Shown here: piece by piece, positions 1-8,625 of the stretch | How the letters are laid out: the number at the start of each line of letters is the position of its first letter | Position numbering within the stretch: the stretch's first letter is position 1 | Assembly: GCF_003086775.1 (NCBI RefSeq) | Contig: NZ_CP026001.1 | Location: 3,624,125-3,688,124 of the forward strand | DNA length: 64,000 nt | Source: Stenotrophomonas sp. ZAC14D1_NAIMI4_1 | Lineage (GTDB): Bacteria; Pseudomonadota; Gammaproteobacteria; Xanthomonadales; Xanthomonadaceae | Direction of reading: 5' to 3' | Program-made: the position numbers and the translations under genes | Notes under the pieces: model-generated | Told to the model about the DNA's origin: nothing | Seen by the model: only the letters and a program-made list of their open reading frames with translations | Database searches by the model: none

Positions 1-123
1 CCGGCGTACGGCCTGCAGGGTGCCGTGTGGATGATCATCACCGCCGAGGCCGTGATGGCCTGCATCGCCTGGGTGGTCGTGTCCTTCAGTCCCGCGCCGG
101 CAAGCGCGAGCGCGCAACACTGA
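1..123 (+). CDS. C-terminal fragment of a membrane protein, probably a polysaccharide flippase
   Basis: This is the last 40 codons of a gene that begins before the window; the frame is open from base 1 to a TGA at 121-123. The fragment holds one hydrophobic helix (roughly WMIITAEAVMACIAWVVV) followed by a short Ala/Ser-rich tail, as in the final transmembrane segment of oligosaccharide flippases (Wzx/MATE-like). The flippase call is inferred from this helix and from the glycosyltransferase and methyltransferase genes beside it. Its 3' end overlaps the 3' end of the opposing glycosyltransferase by 38 bases. An O-antigen polymerase or another multi-pass protein is equally possible. Confidence 0.45.
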   Translation, partial: PAYGLQGAVWMIITAEAVMACIAWVVVSFSPAPASASAQH

Positions 124-1201
124 ACACATCCAGATAGGCCTGGCGCGCCGTCTCGATGGAGAATGCATCGGCGCGCGCGCGCAGCGTCTGCGCAGGCACG
201 TGGCCGTTCCCCTCAACGACGTTGCGCAGGGCCTGCGCCAGCGCAGCCACATCCCCCACAGGCACGAGCTGTCCATACCGCCCCTCCCCCAGCACCTCGG
301 CAGGGCCATGCGGGCAATCGGTGGCCACGACCTGGATGCCACAGTGCATGGCCTCGACCAGGACATTGCCAAAGCCTTCGTAGTCCGAGCACAGCACCAG
401 CGCCGTGCTGCGCACCATCCACGGCAGCACGTCCTCCACGCGGCCGGGCAGTGCGACATCATCCTGCAGCGCGCTTGCTGCCACCCACCCGGCAAGACGG
501 CCTCCCTCCTCCCCCTGCCCCAGCACCAGCAGGCGCGCCCGGTGGGTCTGCCGCAAAAGGACGAACGCCTCCCACAACAGGTCCAGGCGCTTTTCCGGCG
601 AAAGGCGCCCGGCATAGATGAACACTGGGATCCCGTCATCCGGGAAGGGCCATGCCTGGTCCGGCAGGATCGGCGCGCTGCGCGCCTTGCGGGTGATGGG
701 GTTGTGGATGACCCGAACCTGCGCGACCGGAAGGCAAAGCTCCTCTTCCATATCCCTGGCCAGCGCTGCTGAAACCGCAACCACCGCCTGCGCTGCCGGC
801 GTGGCGAAACGCATGAGCCAACCAATGATCTCCCGCTTGCATCGTGCAGAACCGCGCGCCTTCTTTCGCGGTGCGGACAGCGCAAGATGCTGGGCGATCA
901 CCACGGCCGTGCCGGGATAGAGCAGCCGCTGCCAGAAGACAATCCAGATGGCGAGATCGTTGGCGGTCGTCACCACGATTGCGGGACGCTCGCGCCTGAT
1001 CAGCCATGGCAACCGCAGAAGCAGCTGCCAGGCACCGCGCGGCGCAACGAAATCGACTTCCCCCGCATGGCCAGGGCCGCCGAGATCGCGACCGGCGATG
1101 ACACGGGCAGCCTCGCCCCGTTCCCTGAAACCGCGCAGCAGGTTCAGCTGCACACGTTCCAGGCCGCCCGGCTCCCAGCGGCTGGCCAACAGCCAGATCA
1201 T
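86..1201 (-). CDS. GT4-family glycosyltransferase
   Basis: A 371-residue GT-B glycosyltransferase of the group 1 (GT4) type, which transfers a sugar from a nucleotide-sugar donor during surface polysaccharide or glycan assembly in the cytoplasm. The N-terminal half opens with an acceptor-domain glycine-rich turn (WEPGGLERV). The C-terminal donor domain has the strand IYAGRLSPEKR and the E-x7-E element EGFGNVLVEAM with a following TDCPHGPAEVL segment. The ATG overlaps the stop of the upstream FkbM methyltransferase (ATGA), so the two are translationally coupled. The sugar and acceptor cannot be told from sequence. Context suggests O-antigen, exopolysaccharide or pilin glycan synthesis. Confidence 0.88.
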   Translation of the reverse strand: MIWLLASRWEPGGLERVQLNLLRGFRERGEAARVIAGRDLGGPGHAGEVDFVAPRGAWQLLLRLPWLIRRERPAIVVTTANDLAIWIVFWQRLLYPGTAVVIAQHLALSAPRKKARGSARCKREIIGWLMRFATPAAQAVVAVSAALARDMEEELCLPVAQVRVIHNPITRKARSAPILPDQAWPFPDDGIPVFIYAGRLSPEKRLDLLWEAFVLLRQTHRARLLVLGQGEEGGRLAGWVAASALQDDVALPGRVEDVLPWMVRSTALVLCSDYEGFGNVLVEAMHCGIQVVATDCPHGPAEVLGEGRYGQLVPVGDVAALAQALRNVVEGNGHVPAQTLRARADAFSIETARQAYLDVFSVARSRLPARD

Positions 1202-2085
1202 GCCGATTCGACTGCCAGGGTAGGCCCGGCGATGCAGATGACATCCTGGTACTCGCGCAGATCCTCGATCCTGATCCTCACCAGACGCCCGTGCGGTTCG
1301 AGTCGATGGAAGCGATAGCCGAGCGGCTCCAACAACGCCAGGATGTCCCGCCCGTGGTAACCGGCCGCGAGGCTGGATCTATCCTGCACTTCAATGGCGA
1401 TCACGGGAAGAAAGCGGCGCACGGTCTCCAATCCGCCCTGCAGGCAGGGAAGCTCCCCTCCTTCGATATCAATCTTCAGAAGATCCAACCGCGTCAACCC
1501 GATACGGTGTGCCAACTCGTCCAGCGTGGTGATGTCGACCTCGCCCAGGTAGTGATCCACCCCAGCAGTTCCATGAAGACTGCCAAGGCCCTGGTGCACC
1601 TCCTCCACATCATGCTGCCCGCAGGATGCGTAGATGGGGAGTCGCCCGATCTCGGCGGCCAGGCCTTGCCGATGGATCTGCACCACGTCCTGCAAGCTGT
1701 TGCGCTGGACGTTGACCTGCAGCTCGTCTGCAATGCCGGCAATGGGCTCCAGCGCTACAACTGCACCGCCCGGTCCCACGCGGTTGGCACACACCAGGCT
1801 GATCTCACCGATGTTCGCGCCCACATCGACCACGGTCATTCCGGGCTCGAGAATCCGATCCAGAAGCGAGACCAGCCGTAGATTGTAGTAACCCATCCAG
1901 AACATGCGCCGTTGCATATGCTCGGACAGGTCCAGAGCCACGGTGAACCGCCCGTCGAAATCATGAACGACCTGACGCCCGCGCCAGTGCCGGAATACGC
2001 GCCGGAAAACGCTTTGCGCCACCCCCGGCCGCTCACCGAAGCGCAGATTGTTTGCCACCCGCCGAAGCACTACTGTCAGTCCCAT
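1198..2085 (-). CDS. FkbM family SAM-dependent methyltransferase
   Basis: A 295-residue protein with the FkbM fold: a SAM-binding motif VVDVGANIGEISLVCA near residue 90, an acidic end of strand 2 (VVALEPIAG), and the typical LLKIDIEGGELPCLQGG segment followed by IAIEVQDR. FkbM enzymes O-methylate sugars or polyketides. Beside glycosyltransferases they usually cap or decorate surface glycans, and I infer that role here. The gene is the first of a two-gene unit with the downstream glycosyltransferase (4-base overlap). It is divergent from the glycosyltransferase that starts at 2167, with 81 bases between them that probably hold both promoters. Confidence 0.86.
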   Translation of the reverse strand: MGLTVVLRRVANNLRFGERPGVAQSVFRRVFRHWRGRQVVHDFDGRFTVALDLSEHMQRRMFWMGYYNLRLVSLLDRILEPGMTVVDVGANIGEISLVCANRVGPGGAVVALEPIAGIADELQVNVQRNSLQDVVQIHRQGLAAEIGRLPIYASCGQHDVEEVHQGLGSLHGTAGVDHYLGEVDITTLDELAHRIGLTRLDLLKIDIEGGELPCLQGGLETVRRFLPVIAIEVQDRSSLAAGYHGRDILALLEPLGYRFHRLEPHGRLVRIRIEDLREYQDVICIAGPTLAVESA

Positions 2086-2166
2086 CGCCTTTCCCCAAGG
2101 TGACTTTCCACCTGCAACTGCCCATCATGCGGTACTGCCCGACAGAATAGCCACACAGGTCCCTTC

Positions 2167-3282
2167 ATGCATGTGCTCATGCTCTGCAAGCGCCAGTACA
2201 CCGGGCGGGACCTGCTCGATGACCAGTACGGCCGCCTGTGGGAGATTCCGGAAGCGCTGGCCCGGCGAGGCCATGCGGTCAGCGGGCTCACGCTGAATTA
2301 TCGTCGCAGGGACACGGGCCTGCATCGTTCTCCCGCCGATGTTCACTGGCAGTCGATCAACGCCGTTTCGATGCGCGCCCTGTACCTGGGTCGGATGATC
2401 GACCAGATTCACGCACACCGCCCGATCGATGTCCTCCTCTCGAGCTCCGACGCCCTGTGCGCAACGCTCGGCGACCGGCTTTCCCGCCGCCTGCATGTCG
2501 CACACGTCGTCGACCTCTATGACAACTACGCAGCGTTTGGCCTGACGAAGCTTCCTGGCGTACGCGCGGCGTTCGACCATGCATGCCGCCACGCGGCCGG
2601 CATCAGCGTGGTGACCACCTCACTGGCAACGGCACTGCGTCCATCCCTCCCGGGCGGCACGCCATTGGAAGTGATCGGCAATGGCGTGCGCACTGACCTG
2701 TTCCATCCCATGGAGCAGGCCGCATGCAGGGCGCAGCTGGGCCTGCCCACGAATGCGCGCCTGATCGGCTGCGCAGGCGCGCTGGACCAGAGCAGGGGCA
2801 TTGAAGACCTGTTCAAGGCATTCCACCTGCTGGCGCACAGCGACCCCGATCTCCATCTCGTCATCGCGGGCCCAAGGGACAACACGCTTGAGCACTACGC
2901 ACATCCAAGGATCATCGACCTGGGTACGCTGGACTGGCGAGACGTGCCCGTCCTGATCAATGCGCTGGACGTGTCCATCGTCTGCAATCGCGACTCGGCC
3001 TTCGGGCGCTTCTGCTATCCGCTCAAGCTGGTCGAATCCATCGCCTGCGGGGTCCCCGTTGTAGCTGCGGCCGTGGGCGACACACGCCGCATCGGCGGCG
3101 AAACCCTGGCCACCTACTCCCCCGGCAGCTGCGAGGAACTGAAAGCAGCCATCGAGCAGCAACTGTCCATCCCATCGCGGGCGCCCCGCTCACTGGCCTG
3201 CAGCTGGGAGCAGAGGGCCACGCAGATGGAGCGCCTGCTTCTGCAGGCACAGGGATGCGGCGATCAACTAGCGGCAGGATGA
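2167..3282 (+). CDS. Glycosyltransferase, GT4/group 1 type
   Basis: A 371-residue GT-B type glycosyltransferase. It starts [17 protein letters not shown] and shows the donor-domain features expected of the group: [28 protein letters not shown], and a C-terminal segment with [19 protein letters not shown], equivalent to the E-x7-E region of GT4 enzymes. It is divergent from the FkbM gene and convergent with the pilin gene at 3268-3684, overlapping it by 15 bases at the stop codons. Its substrate is unknown. The position next to pilin genes makes pilin or surface glycan synthesis the natural guess. Confidence 0.85.
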   Translation: MHVLMLCKRQYTGRDLLDDQYGRLWEIPEALARRGHAVSGLTLNYRRRDTGLHRSPADVHWQSINAVSMRALYLGRMIDQIHAHRPIDVLLSSSDALCATLGDRLSRRLHVAHVVDLYDNYAAFGLTKLPGVRAAFDHACRHAAGISVVTTSLATALRPSLPGGTPLEVIGNGVRTDLFHPMEQAACRAQLGLPTNARLIGCAGALDQSRGIEDLFKAFHLLAHSDPDLHLVIAGPRDNTLEHYAHPRIIDLGTLDWRDVPVLINALDVSIVCNRDSAFGRFCYPLKLVESIACGVPVVAAAVGDTRRIGGETLATYSPGSCEELKAAIEQQLSIPSRAPRSLACSWEQRATQMERLLLQAQGCGDQLAAG

Positions 3283-3684
3283 CGGAACGTAGCGACCATC
3301 CAGCCCACTGCAGGACCAGTTCACCGCGCCATTCGTATCGTGGGCCGTCAGGACCAGGCTGCGGCCTGCGATCTTTGAGCTGGCCGAAGACGCAAACACG
3401 ACCGAAATCGAACCGGTATTGTCCACTGTGACCGATCGCACGTATTTGCCCCGCACGGACGCCGGTGCTGCCATCCCTGCCGCCAGATTGTCCGCCGGGA
3501 ACTGGCCGTGGTCAGAGTAGTAGGTCGCGATCGCTTCTTTGGCGCTCGATGACAGCGACAGACCTTCTGCGACCTGGCCACGGGCCACGTAGTCGAGGTA
3601 CGCCGGCGTCGCGATGGCCGCCAGGATGGCAATGATCGCGACGACGATCATCAGTTCGATCAATGTAAAGCCGCGCTGCTTCAT
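3268..3684 (-). CDS. Type IV pilin (second PilA-like pilin)
   Basis: A 138-residue type IVa prepilin. It has a short basic leader MKQRG cut before Phe-6 ([19 protein letters not shown]), Glu at mature position 5, then a variable globular head and a C-terminal disulfide loop ([13 protein letters not shown]) ending in Arg. PilD would cleave and N-methylate it, and it would assemble into the pilus or act as a minor or alternative pilin. It starts 3 bases after the stop of the GT-C-like gene upstream, and its ribosome binding site (GGGGA) overlaps that stop, so it is co-transcribed with it rather than with the other pilin. Its head differs strongly from the pilin at 5697-6131 although the N-terminal helix is nearly identical. 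Confidence 0.93.
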   Translation of the reverse strand: MKQRGFTLIELMIVVAIIAILAAIATPAYLDYVARGQVAEGLSLSSSAKEAIATYYSDHGQFPADNLAAGMAAPASVRGKYVRSVTVDNTGSISVVFASSASSKIAGRSLVLTAHDTNGAVNWSCSGLDGRYVPSSCR

Positions 3685-3687
3685 GTT

Positions 3688-5619
3688 CTAGTCCCCTTTT
3701 GCCTTTGTCTGCTGCTGCTCCGCCAGCCAATGCTCCAGGTGCTTGATGTCCGGATCATACGCATGGCGACTATTGGCCGCCGTGAGGATCCCCATCCCCT
3801 TGCGGCCTTCCTCCAAGCCAAGCAAGTTGGATGCCAACCCCATCCGCAGCAGCCAGAGCTGCGCGCCCGTGTCGTCGGGGGAGATACGCACCGCCTCCCG
3901 CAGGAGCTCCATGGCCAGCGGATAGTCCTTCATTGCGTTGAACGCGTAGTTGGCAAACACCAGCCTGATCCGCGACGAGTTGGGATTTGCGACCGTGGCT
4001 GCCGTCAGCAGGTCCAGCAGCACCCGCTCATCGACGGGGCGACAGCCCCCTTGCACGCGACAGGCGACCACTGCCTCGAGTGCACCGGACTCCTGCGGCC
4101 CCAGCGCCCGCCGGGAGATCTTCCGTTCAAGTGACGCCCACACCTGGGGCGACTGCGTCCGCCCCTGGTACGAGTGGAGAATGATCAATGCCTGCTCAGG
4201 CAAAGGAGATCCCCCCGGAAGCGCCGCTGCATGCTCGAACTCTTTCTCCGCCAATCCCCACGCGGGAGACCGCGGGGCATCCGGATTCAAGGCCAGCAGA
4301 GTGCGTCCGAGCTCGTAGCCCGCCCGAGGGGAATCCGGATTCCGGTTGGACAGCGTCAGTGCCAAGCGCATCGGGTCAGCCCAGGTCTGGACCTGCACCC
4401 ATCCCATCCCAGCCACGAAGACCAGCAGCACCGACACAACCGTCACTGCGACGCCACGCGTGCATCGTGCCATCAGCGCACGCAGGGGCTGCACCCATGC
4501 CAGGGCGATACCGGCAAGCGCCAGGTAGTTGCGGTGCTCGAAGGCCAACTCCAGGGGCACGACATTGCTGGTCAGTGCATGGCTGACAAAGAACCAGGCG
4601 ATACCCAGCGCGGTCAGCGGCCAGCGCTTGCGTACGGCCCAGCCGAAGCCCGCCAATGCCATCAGCAACAGCATCGGCACCATGAAGGCAGGCGCCAGCC
4701 AGGAAGTCGGCACGCCTACGTTGTCATAGTAGAACTTCAGCGACTCCGGCCAAGGCAGGATGATCTGCTGGAGATAATCGAGCAGGACACCTGGCTGTGA
4801 GAGAAGCCGGCCCGCCAGGCTGAAATCACGCGCGGAGTACCGCTCCGGCGACATCGCTCCCGGAAGGACGATAGCGAAGAACACAGCGGCTGCCGCCAGA
4901 ATGCCCACTGCATACAAGGCAATCAGCGCGCGCGCGCGAGTTCCATCCGCGTTGCGGAAGCCGAGGACGAATACCTCCAGCACCAGCGCGTAGGCGGGAA
5001 CAAGAATCGCGGTTTCCTTGAAGCCCAGCCCCAGCACGGTGCCCAGCACGACACCGCTCCACCACAGGACTGCCTTCCTTGAACGCGGCGTGCTGCTGCG
5101 TGCGTGGAGGTAGCAGTTCAGTGCGATGAGCACCCCCGTCGCCGCCCCCAGCTCCATGCGCTGCACGACGTAAAGCACGGTGGACGCCTGCAGCGGATGC
5201 ACCATCCACGCCAGCGCCACGGCGAGCGCGATCAGGCGTACCTTCGCCACCGGAGCGGACAGTACCCGCCGCATCAACGCTGACGCCAAGGCGAACACCA
5301 GCAGCGAGTTCAGCAGGTGCACGGCCAGGCCCGTGGCCTTCATCGGCCACGTTGCCAGACCGGTGAAATAGTAGTTGAGACCGAAGCTGAGGAGCGCAAG
5401 CGGACGCCCCGCATCGCCCGTGATCCCTTCGGTCATGGCGGCCTTGATGGATCCAGCGTCCAATGAAACAAGACGCCAGTCCTCATCGTCTACCAGGTTG
5501 GGAAAGTCATCGAAGATGAAACCGCCTTTCAGGCCATTCCAATAGACGACCACTCCCACAAGCAACAGCAGCAGCAACGCTCCGAAGCGCAGAATCCGCT
5601 GGGCAGGCACACTTTGCAT
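3688..5619 (-). CDS. GT-C-like membrane glycosyltransferase with C-terminal helical repeats (TMTC-like)
   Basis: A 643-residue multi-pass protein. It begins with a membrane helix and then FIFDDFPNLVDD, the acidic first-loop motif of GT-C enzymes that use lipid-linked sugars. Later come WMVHPLQASTVLYVVQRME, GFKETAILVPAY and LELAFEHRNYLALAG, which match the pattern of TMTC/DUF1736-type proteins. About ten hydrophobic segments are followed by a soluble C-terminal third with TPR-like helices. I chose Met at 5619 because it has a GGAAGGGGAG ribosome site and lies past the pilin terminator; the frame is open further up to 5751, but that would run through the terminator. Flanked by two pilin genes, it is a good candidate for a pilin O-glycosyltransferase in the manner of TfpO/TfpW. 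That role is inference. Confidence 0.72.
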   Translation of the reverse strand: MQSVPAQRILRFGALLLLLLVGVVVYWNGLKGGFIFDDFPNLVDDEDWRLVSLDAGSIKAAMTEGITGDAGRPLALLSFGLNYYFTGLATWPMKATGLAVHLLNSLLVFALASALMRRVLSAPVAKVRLIALAVALAWMVHPLQASTVLYVVQRMELGAATGVLIALNCYLHARSSTPRSRKAVLWWSGVVLGTVLGLGFKETAILVPAYALVLEVFVLGFRNADGTRARALIALYAVGILAAAAVFFAIVLPGAMSPERYSARDFSLAGRLLSQPGVLLDYLQQIILPWPESLKFYYDNVGVPTSWLAPAFMVPMLLLMALAGFGWAVRKRWPLTALGIAWFFVSHALTSNVVPLELAFEHRNYLALAGIALAWVQPLRALMARCTRGVAVTVVSVLLVFVAGMGWVQVQTWADPMRLALTLSNRNPDSPRAGYELGRTLLALNPDAPRSPAWGLAEKEFEHAAALPGGSPLPEQALIILHSYQGRTQSPQVWASLERKISRRALGPQESGALEAVVACRVQGGCRPVDERVLLDLLTAATVANPNSSRIRLVFANYAFNAMKDYPLAMELLREAVRISPDDTGAQLWLLRMGLASNLLGLEEGRKGMGILTAANSRHAYDPDIKHLEHWLAEQQQTKAKGD

Positions 5620-5639
5620 CGGATGGAACTCCCCTTCCA

Positions 5640-5670
5640 GATAAGAGAAAGGGCCGCAAGCGGCCCTTTC
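5640..5670 (-). terminator. Rho-independent terminator of the proximal pilin gene
   Basis: An 11-bp perfect stem GAAAGGGCCGC / GCGGCCCTTTC with an AA loop, followed on the minus strand by TCTTAT. It sits 27 bases after the pilin stop and 21 bases before the start of the GT-C-like gene, so it probably limits read-through from the strong pilin promoter into the downstream pair. Confidence 0.8.
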
Positions 5671-5696
5671 CCAGTACTGCAATGTCCTCTGCGCAA

Positions 5697-6131
5697 TTAG
5701 CGGCAGGAAGACGGGCGGTACTTGGCGTCGATGGTGCCGGTGCTCTTGCAATCCCAGGTGATCGAGCCGCCGGCATCAGCCGGGGTCATGACGAAGGTCT
5801 TGCTGGCGATCTTCGAGCTGGCCGAGGAGGCGCCCTTCATGGTGGCGGTGATCACGCCATTGCCGCTCAGGCCGACGCTGAGGACGTACTTGCCGTTGAT
5901 CGAAGCAGCCGGAGCGAGGCCAGCCTTGGCATTGGTGTCCGGGAAGGCACCCTTGTCAGCGTAGTACTCGGTGACAGCGGTCTTGGCGCCGCCGCTCAGG
6001 GTCATCGCTTCGGAGACCTGCGAGCGAGCGACATAGTCCTGGTAAGCCGGCAGAGCGATGGCGGCCAGGATCGCGATGATCGCGACGACGATCATCAGTT
6101 CGATGAGGGTGAAGCCCTTCTGGTTCTTCAT
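5697..6131 (-). CDS. pilA: Type IV major pilin PilA
   Basis: A 144-residue type IVa prepilin: leader MKNQKG, then [19 protein letters not shown] with Glu-5 of the mature protein, a head domain, and a C-terminal disulfide loop (Cys...SSCR). The frame is open upstream to 6146, but ATG at 6131 gives a canonical 6-residue leader. It is likely the main pilus subunit, since it has its own sigma-54 type promoter (6231-6246) and its own terminator, and it faces pilC across a 357-base gap. This arrangement is standard in Xanthomonas and Stenotrophomonas. The product is exported by the type IV pilus machinery, processed by PilD (7752-8615) and assembled on the PilC platform. Confidence 0.95.
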   Translation of the reverse strand: MKNQKGFTLIELMIVVAIIAILAAIALPAYQDYVARSQVSEAMTLSGGAKTAVTEYYADKGAFPDTNAKAGLAPAASINGKYVLSVGLSGNGVITATMKGASSASSKIASKTFVMTPADAGGSITWDCKSTGTIDAKYRPSSCR

Positions 6132-6230
6132 TGTGTACATCCCCAAGATTGGTGGTGGTTGAGTTCAGTGCGCCTGAACGGTCCGGCTCCGAGCCGGCTG
6201 AGCGGTTCCTGCGCCCCGCGGGTGGATCAA

Positions 6231-6246
6231 CGCAGGTTGCGTGCCA
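6231..6246 (-). promoter_or_regulatory. Sigma-54 (-24/-12) promoter of pilA
   Basis: Read on the minus strand the sequence is TGGCACGCAACCTGCG. It matches the RpoN consensus TGGCAC-N5-TTGC at every position but one and keeps the invariant GG and GC at the right spacing. It lies about 100 bases upstream of the pilA start. pilA genes are classically RpoN- and PilR-dependent, so the assignment fits established regulation. Confidence 0.8.
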
Positions 6247-6346
6247 ACCCCGGCACGCCCCCCCCTGGATTTCCCCGGCGCCAATAATGGCAGCAAATTG
6301 TTGTATGTGAAGCCCCCCGACCAGGAAATGCGACGAATCAGCCAAT

Positions 6347-6363
6347 GTGACGCAATGCGTCAC
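6347..6363. promoter_or_regulatory. 17-base perfect palindrome in the pilA-pilC intergenic region
   Basis: GTGACGCA-A-TGCGTCAC has two 8-base arms around one base. It lies about 100 bases upstream of the sigma-54 promoter, the usual distance for an enhancer-binding activator such as PilR, and 125 bases before pilC. The factor that binds it is unknown. Confidence 0.5.
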
Positions 6364-6488
6364 CTTTGGCCGGAACCCGGCACGATTCCGCAATTTGCCC
6401 CCCGCACAGCCTGCCCAGAAGGCCATGAACCGGCTAACATCGGAGCCAATGATGCCCGCCTGGGGATGGCGGGCCTTGGGGAGCCAAC

Positions 6489-7745
6489 ATGTCTGTCAGT
6501 CGCAGTGCGATAAAGAAAGAGCCCGTGGCGCGTAGCACCATGGAGCTTCAGCCGTTTGTCTGGGAGGGGACCGACAAGCGTGGCGTGAAGATGAAAGGGG
6601 AGCAGCTGGCGAAGAACGCCAATCTGCTGCGGGCCGAACTGCGCCGCCAGGGCATCAACCCCGGGCAGGTGAAGGTCAAGCCCAAGCCGATGTTCGGCGC
6701 CGCCGGCAAGGCGGTCAGCCCGAAGGACATCGCGTTTTTCAGCCGGCAGATGGCCACCATGATGAAGTCCGGCGTGCCGATCGTGTCGGCGCTGGAGATC
6801 ATCGGCAGCGGCCACAAGAACCCGCGCATGAAGAAGATGGTGGATGGCATCCGCACGGATATCGAGGGCGGCTCCTCGCTCTACGAAGCCATCAGCAAGC
6901 ATCCGGTGCAGTTCGACGAGCTCTACCGCAACCTTGTCAGGGCTGGCGAAGGCGCCGGCGTGCTGGAAACGGTGCTGGATACCGTCGCCAACTACAAGGA
7001 AAACATCGAGGCCCTGAAGGGCAAGATCAAGAAGGCGCTGTTCTATCCGGCCATGGTCATCGCCGTGGCACTGGCGGTCAGCTCCATCCTGCTGATCTGG
7101 GTCGTGCCCCAGTTCGAGGACGTGTTCCGCGGCTTCGGCGCCGATCTGCCAGCCTTCACCCAGCTGATCGTGAACATGTCCCGCTTCATGGTTTCATGGT
7201 GGTGGCTGATCCTGCTCGTGGTGATCGGTGCCCTCGTAGGGTTCACCATGGCCTACAAGCGCTCTCCGAAGATGCAGCACACGCTGGACCGGCTGGTGCT
7301 GAAGGTGCCGGTGATCGGGCAGATCATGAACAACAGTTCGATCGCCCGCTTCGCCCGTACCACGGCGGTGACCTTCAAGGCCGGTGTTCCGCTGGTTGAG
7401 GCACTGGGCATCGTGGCCGGCGCCACCGGCAACAAGGTCTACGAGGAAGCCGTGCTGCGCATGCGCGACGACGTCTCCGTCGGCTACCCGGTCAACATGG
7501 CCATGAAGCAGCAGAACCTGTTCCCGCACATGGTCATCCAGATGACCGGCATCGGCGAGGAGGCGGGTGCCCTGGACACCATGCTGTTCAAGGTAGCCGA
7601 GTATTATGAGCAGGAGGTCAACAATGCCGTTGACGCACTGAGCAGCCTGCTGGAACCGATGATCATGATCTTCATCGGCGTCATCGTGGGTGGCCTCGTC
7701 ATCGGTATGTACCTCCCAATCTTCAAACTTGCTTCCGTGGTCTAA
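6489..7745 (+). CDS. pilC: Type IV pilus inner-membrane platform protein PilC
   Basis: A 418-residue protein with two tandem T2SSF domains, each a cytoplasmic helical bundle followed by membrane helices. The first carries FFSRQMATMMKSGVPIVSALEI and the second FARTTAVTFKAGVPLVEALGIV. The last helix is MIMIFIGVIVGGLVIGMYLPIFKLASVV, a characteristic PilC/GspF C-terminus. PilC anchors the PilB/PilT motors and helps assemble pilin. A GGGGAG ribosome site precedes the ATG. It is transcribed away from pilA and followed after 6 bases by pilD. No pilB is seen in this window. Confidence 0.97.
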   Translation: MSVSRSAIKKEPVARSTMELQPFVWEGTDKRGVKMKGEQLAKNANLLRAELRRQGINPGQVKVKPKPMFGAAGKAVSPKDIAFFSRQMATMMKSGVPIVSALEIIGSGHKNPRMKKMVDGIRTDIEGGSSLYEAISKHPVQFDELYRNLVRAGEGAGVLETVLDTVANYKENIEALKGKIKKALFYPAMVIAVALAVSSILLIWVVPQFEDVFRGFGADLPAFTQLIVNMSRFMVSWWWLILLVVIGALVGFTMAYKRSPKMQHTLDRLVLKVPVIGQIMNNSSIARFARTTAVTFKAGVPLVEALGIVAGATGNKVYEEAVLRMRDDVSVGYPVNMAMKQQNLFPHMVIQMTGIGEEAGALDTMLFKVAEYYEQEVNNAVDALSSLLEPMIMIFIGVIVGGLVIGMYLPIFKLASVV

Positions 7746-7751
7746 CCTTAC

Positions 7752-8615
7752 ATGGCATTTCTCGACCAGCATCCCGGCCTCGGCTACCCCGCCGCGGCCG
7801 CCCTGGGCCTGCTAATCGGCAGTTTCCTCAACGTGGTCATCCTGCGCCTGCCCAGGCGGATGATGTGGGAGTGGAAGCGCGAGGCGCGTGAGGTCCTGGA
7901 GCAGCCGGACATCTACGACCCGCCTCCACCCGGCATCGTGGTCGAGCCGTCGCACTGCCCGCACTGCAAGCACAAGCTGTCCTGGTACGAAAACATCCCG
8001 CTGTTCAGCTGGATCATCCAGGGCGGCAAGTGCCGCCACTGCAAGGCGCCCATTTCCATCCAGTACCCACTGGTGGAGGCGCTGACCGCAGTGTTGGTGC
8101 TGGCCTGCGTCTGGCAGTTCGGCTTCGGCTGGCAGGGCTTCGGCGCCATCGTGCTGACCTGTTTCCTGATCGCCTTGTCGGGTATCGACCTGCGCACGCA
8201 GTACCTGCCGGACCAGGTCACCCTGCCATTGATGTGGCTGGGCCTAGTCGGGAGCATGGACAACCTGTACATGCCAGCCAAGCCCGCCCTGATCGGTGCC
8301 GCTGCCGGCTTCCTCGTGCTGTGGGTCGTGGCCAAGGCTTACAAGCTGGTGACCAACCGCGACGGCATGGGCGGCGGCGATGCCAAGCTGCTCGCGGCAC
8401 TGGGCGCCTGGTGCGGGCTGAAGGGCATCCTGCCCATCATCCTGCTGTCGTCCGTGCTGGGCGCCATCATCGGCTCGATCTGGCTGTACACCCGCGGCCG
8501 CGACAAGGCCACGCCGATCCCCTTCGGCCCCTATCTGGCGTTGGCTGGCTGGGTGTACTTCATGTGGGGCGAGCCGGTGGTGAACCAGTACCTGGTCATG
8601 AGCGGGCTGCGCTGA
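7752..8615 (+). CDS. pilD: Prepilin peptidase / N-methyltransferase PilD
   Basis: A 287-residue polytopic A24 aspartic peptidase that cleaves the prepilin leader and methylates the new N-terminal Phe. The cytoplasmic N-terminal domain has the two Cys pairs CPHC (69/72) and CRHC (94/97). The two catalytic aspartates are visible in GIDLRTQYLPD (Asp-146) and GMGGGDAKLLAALGAW (Asp-210). The protein acts on both pilins in this window and on type II secretion pseudopilins. It is in operon order with pilC and coaE, an arrangement conserved in gamma-proteobacteria. Confidence 0.97.
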   Translation: MAFLDQHPGLGYPAAAALGLLIGSFLNVVILRLPRRMMWEWKREAREVLEQPDIYDPPPPGIVVEPSHCPHCKHKLSWYENIPLFSWIIQGGKCRHCKAPISIQYPLVEALTAVLVLACVWQFGFGWQGFGAIVLTCFLIALSGIDLRTQYLPDQVTLPLMWLGLVGSMDNLYMPAKPALIGAAAGFLVLWVVAKAYKLVTNRDGMGGGDAKLLAALGAWCGLKGILPIILLSSVLGAIIGSIWLYTRGRDKATPIPFGPYLALAGWVYFMWGEPVVNQYLVMSGLR

Positions 8616-8625
8616 CGCTGCCGTC

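Noticed and set aside
5620..5751. A longer N-terminus for the GT-C-like protein starting at 5751
   Set aside because: It would translate through the pilin terminator and place a soluble stretch before the first membrane helix. ATG 5619 has a strong ribosome site.
6380..6410. A second sigma-54 promoter in front of pilC
   Set aside because: CGGCACGATTCCGCA has the GG and GC elements one base too close, which abolishes RpoN recognition.
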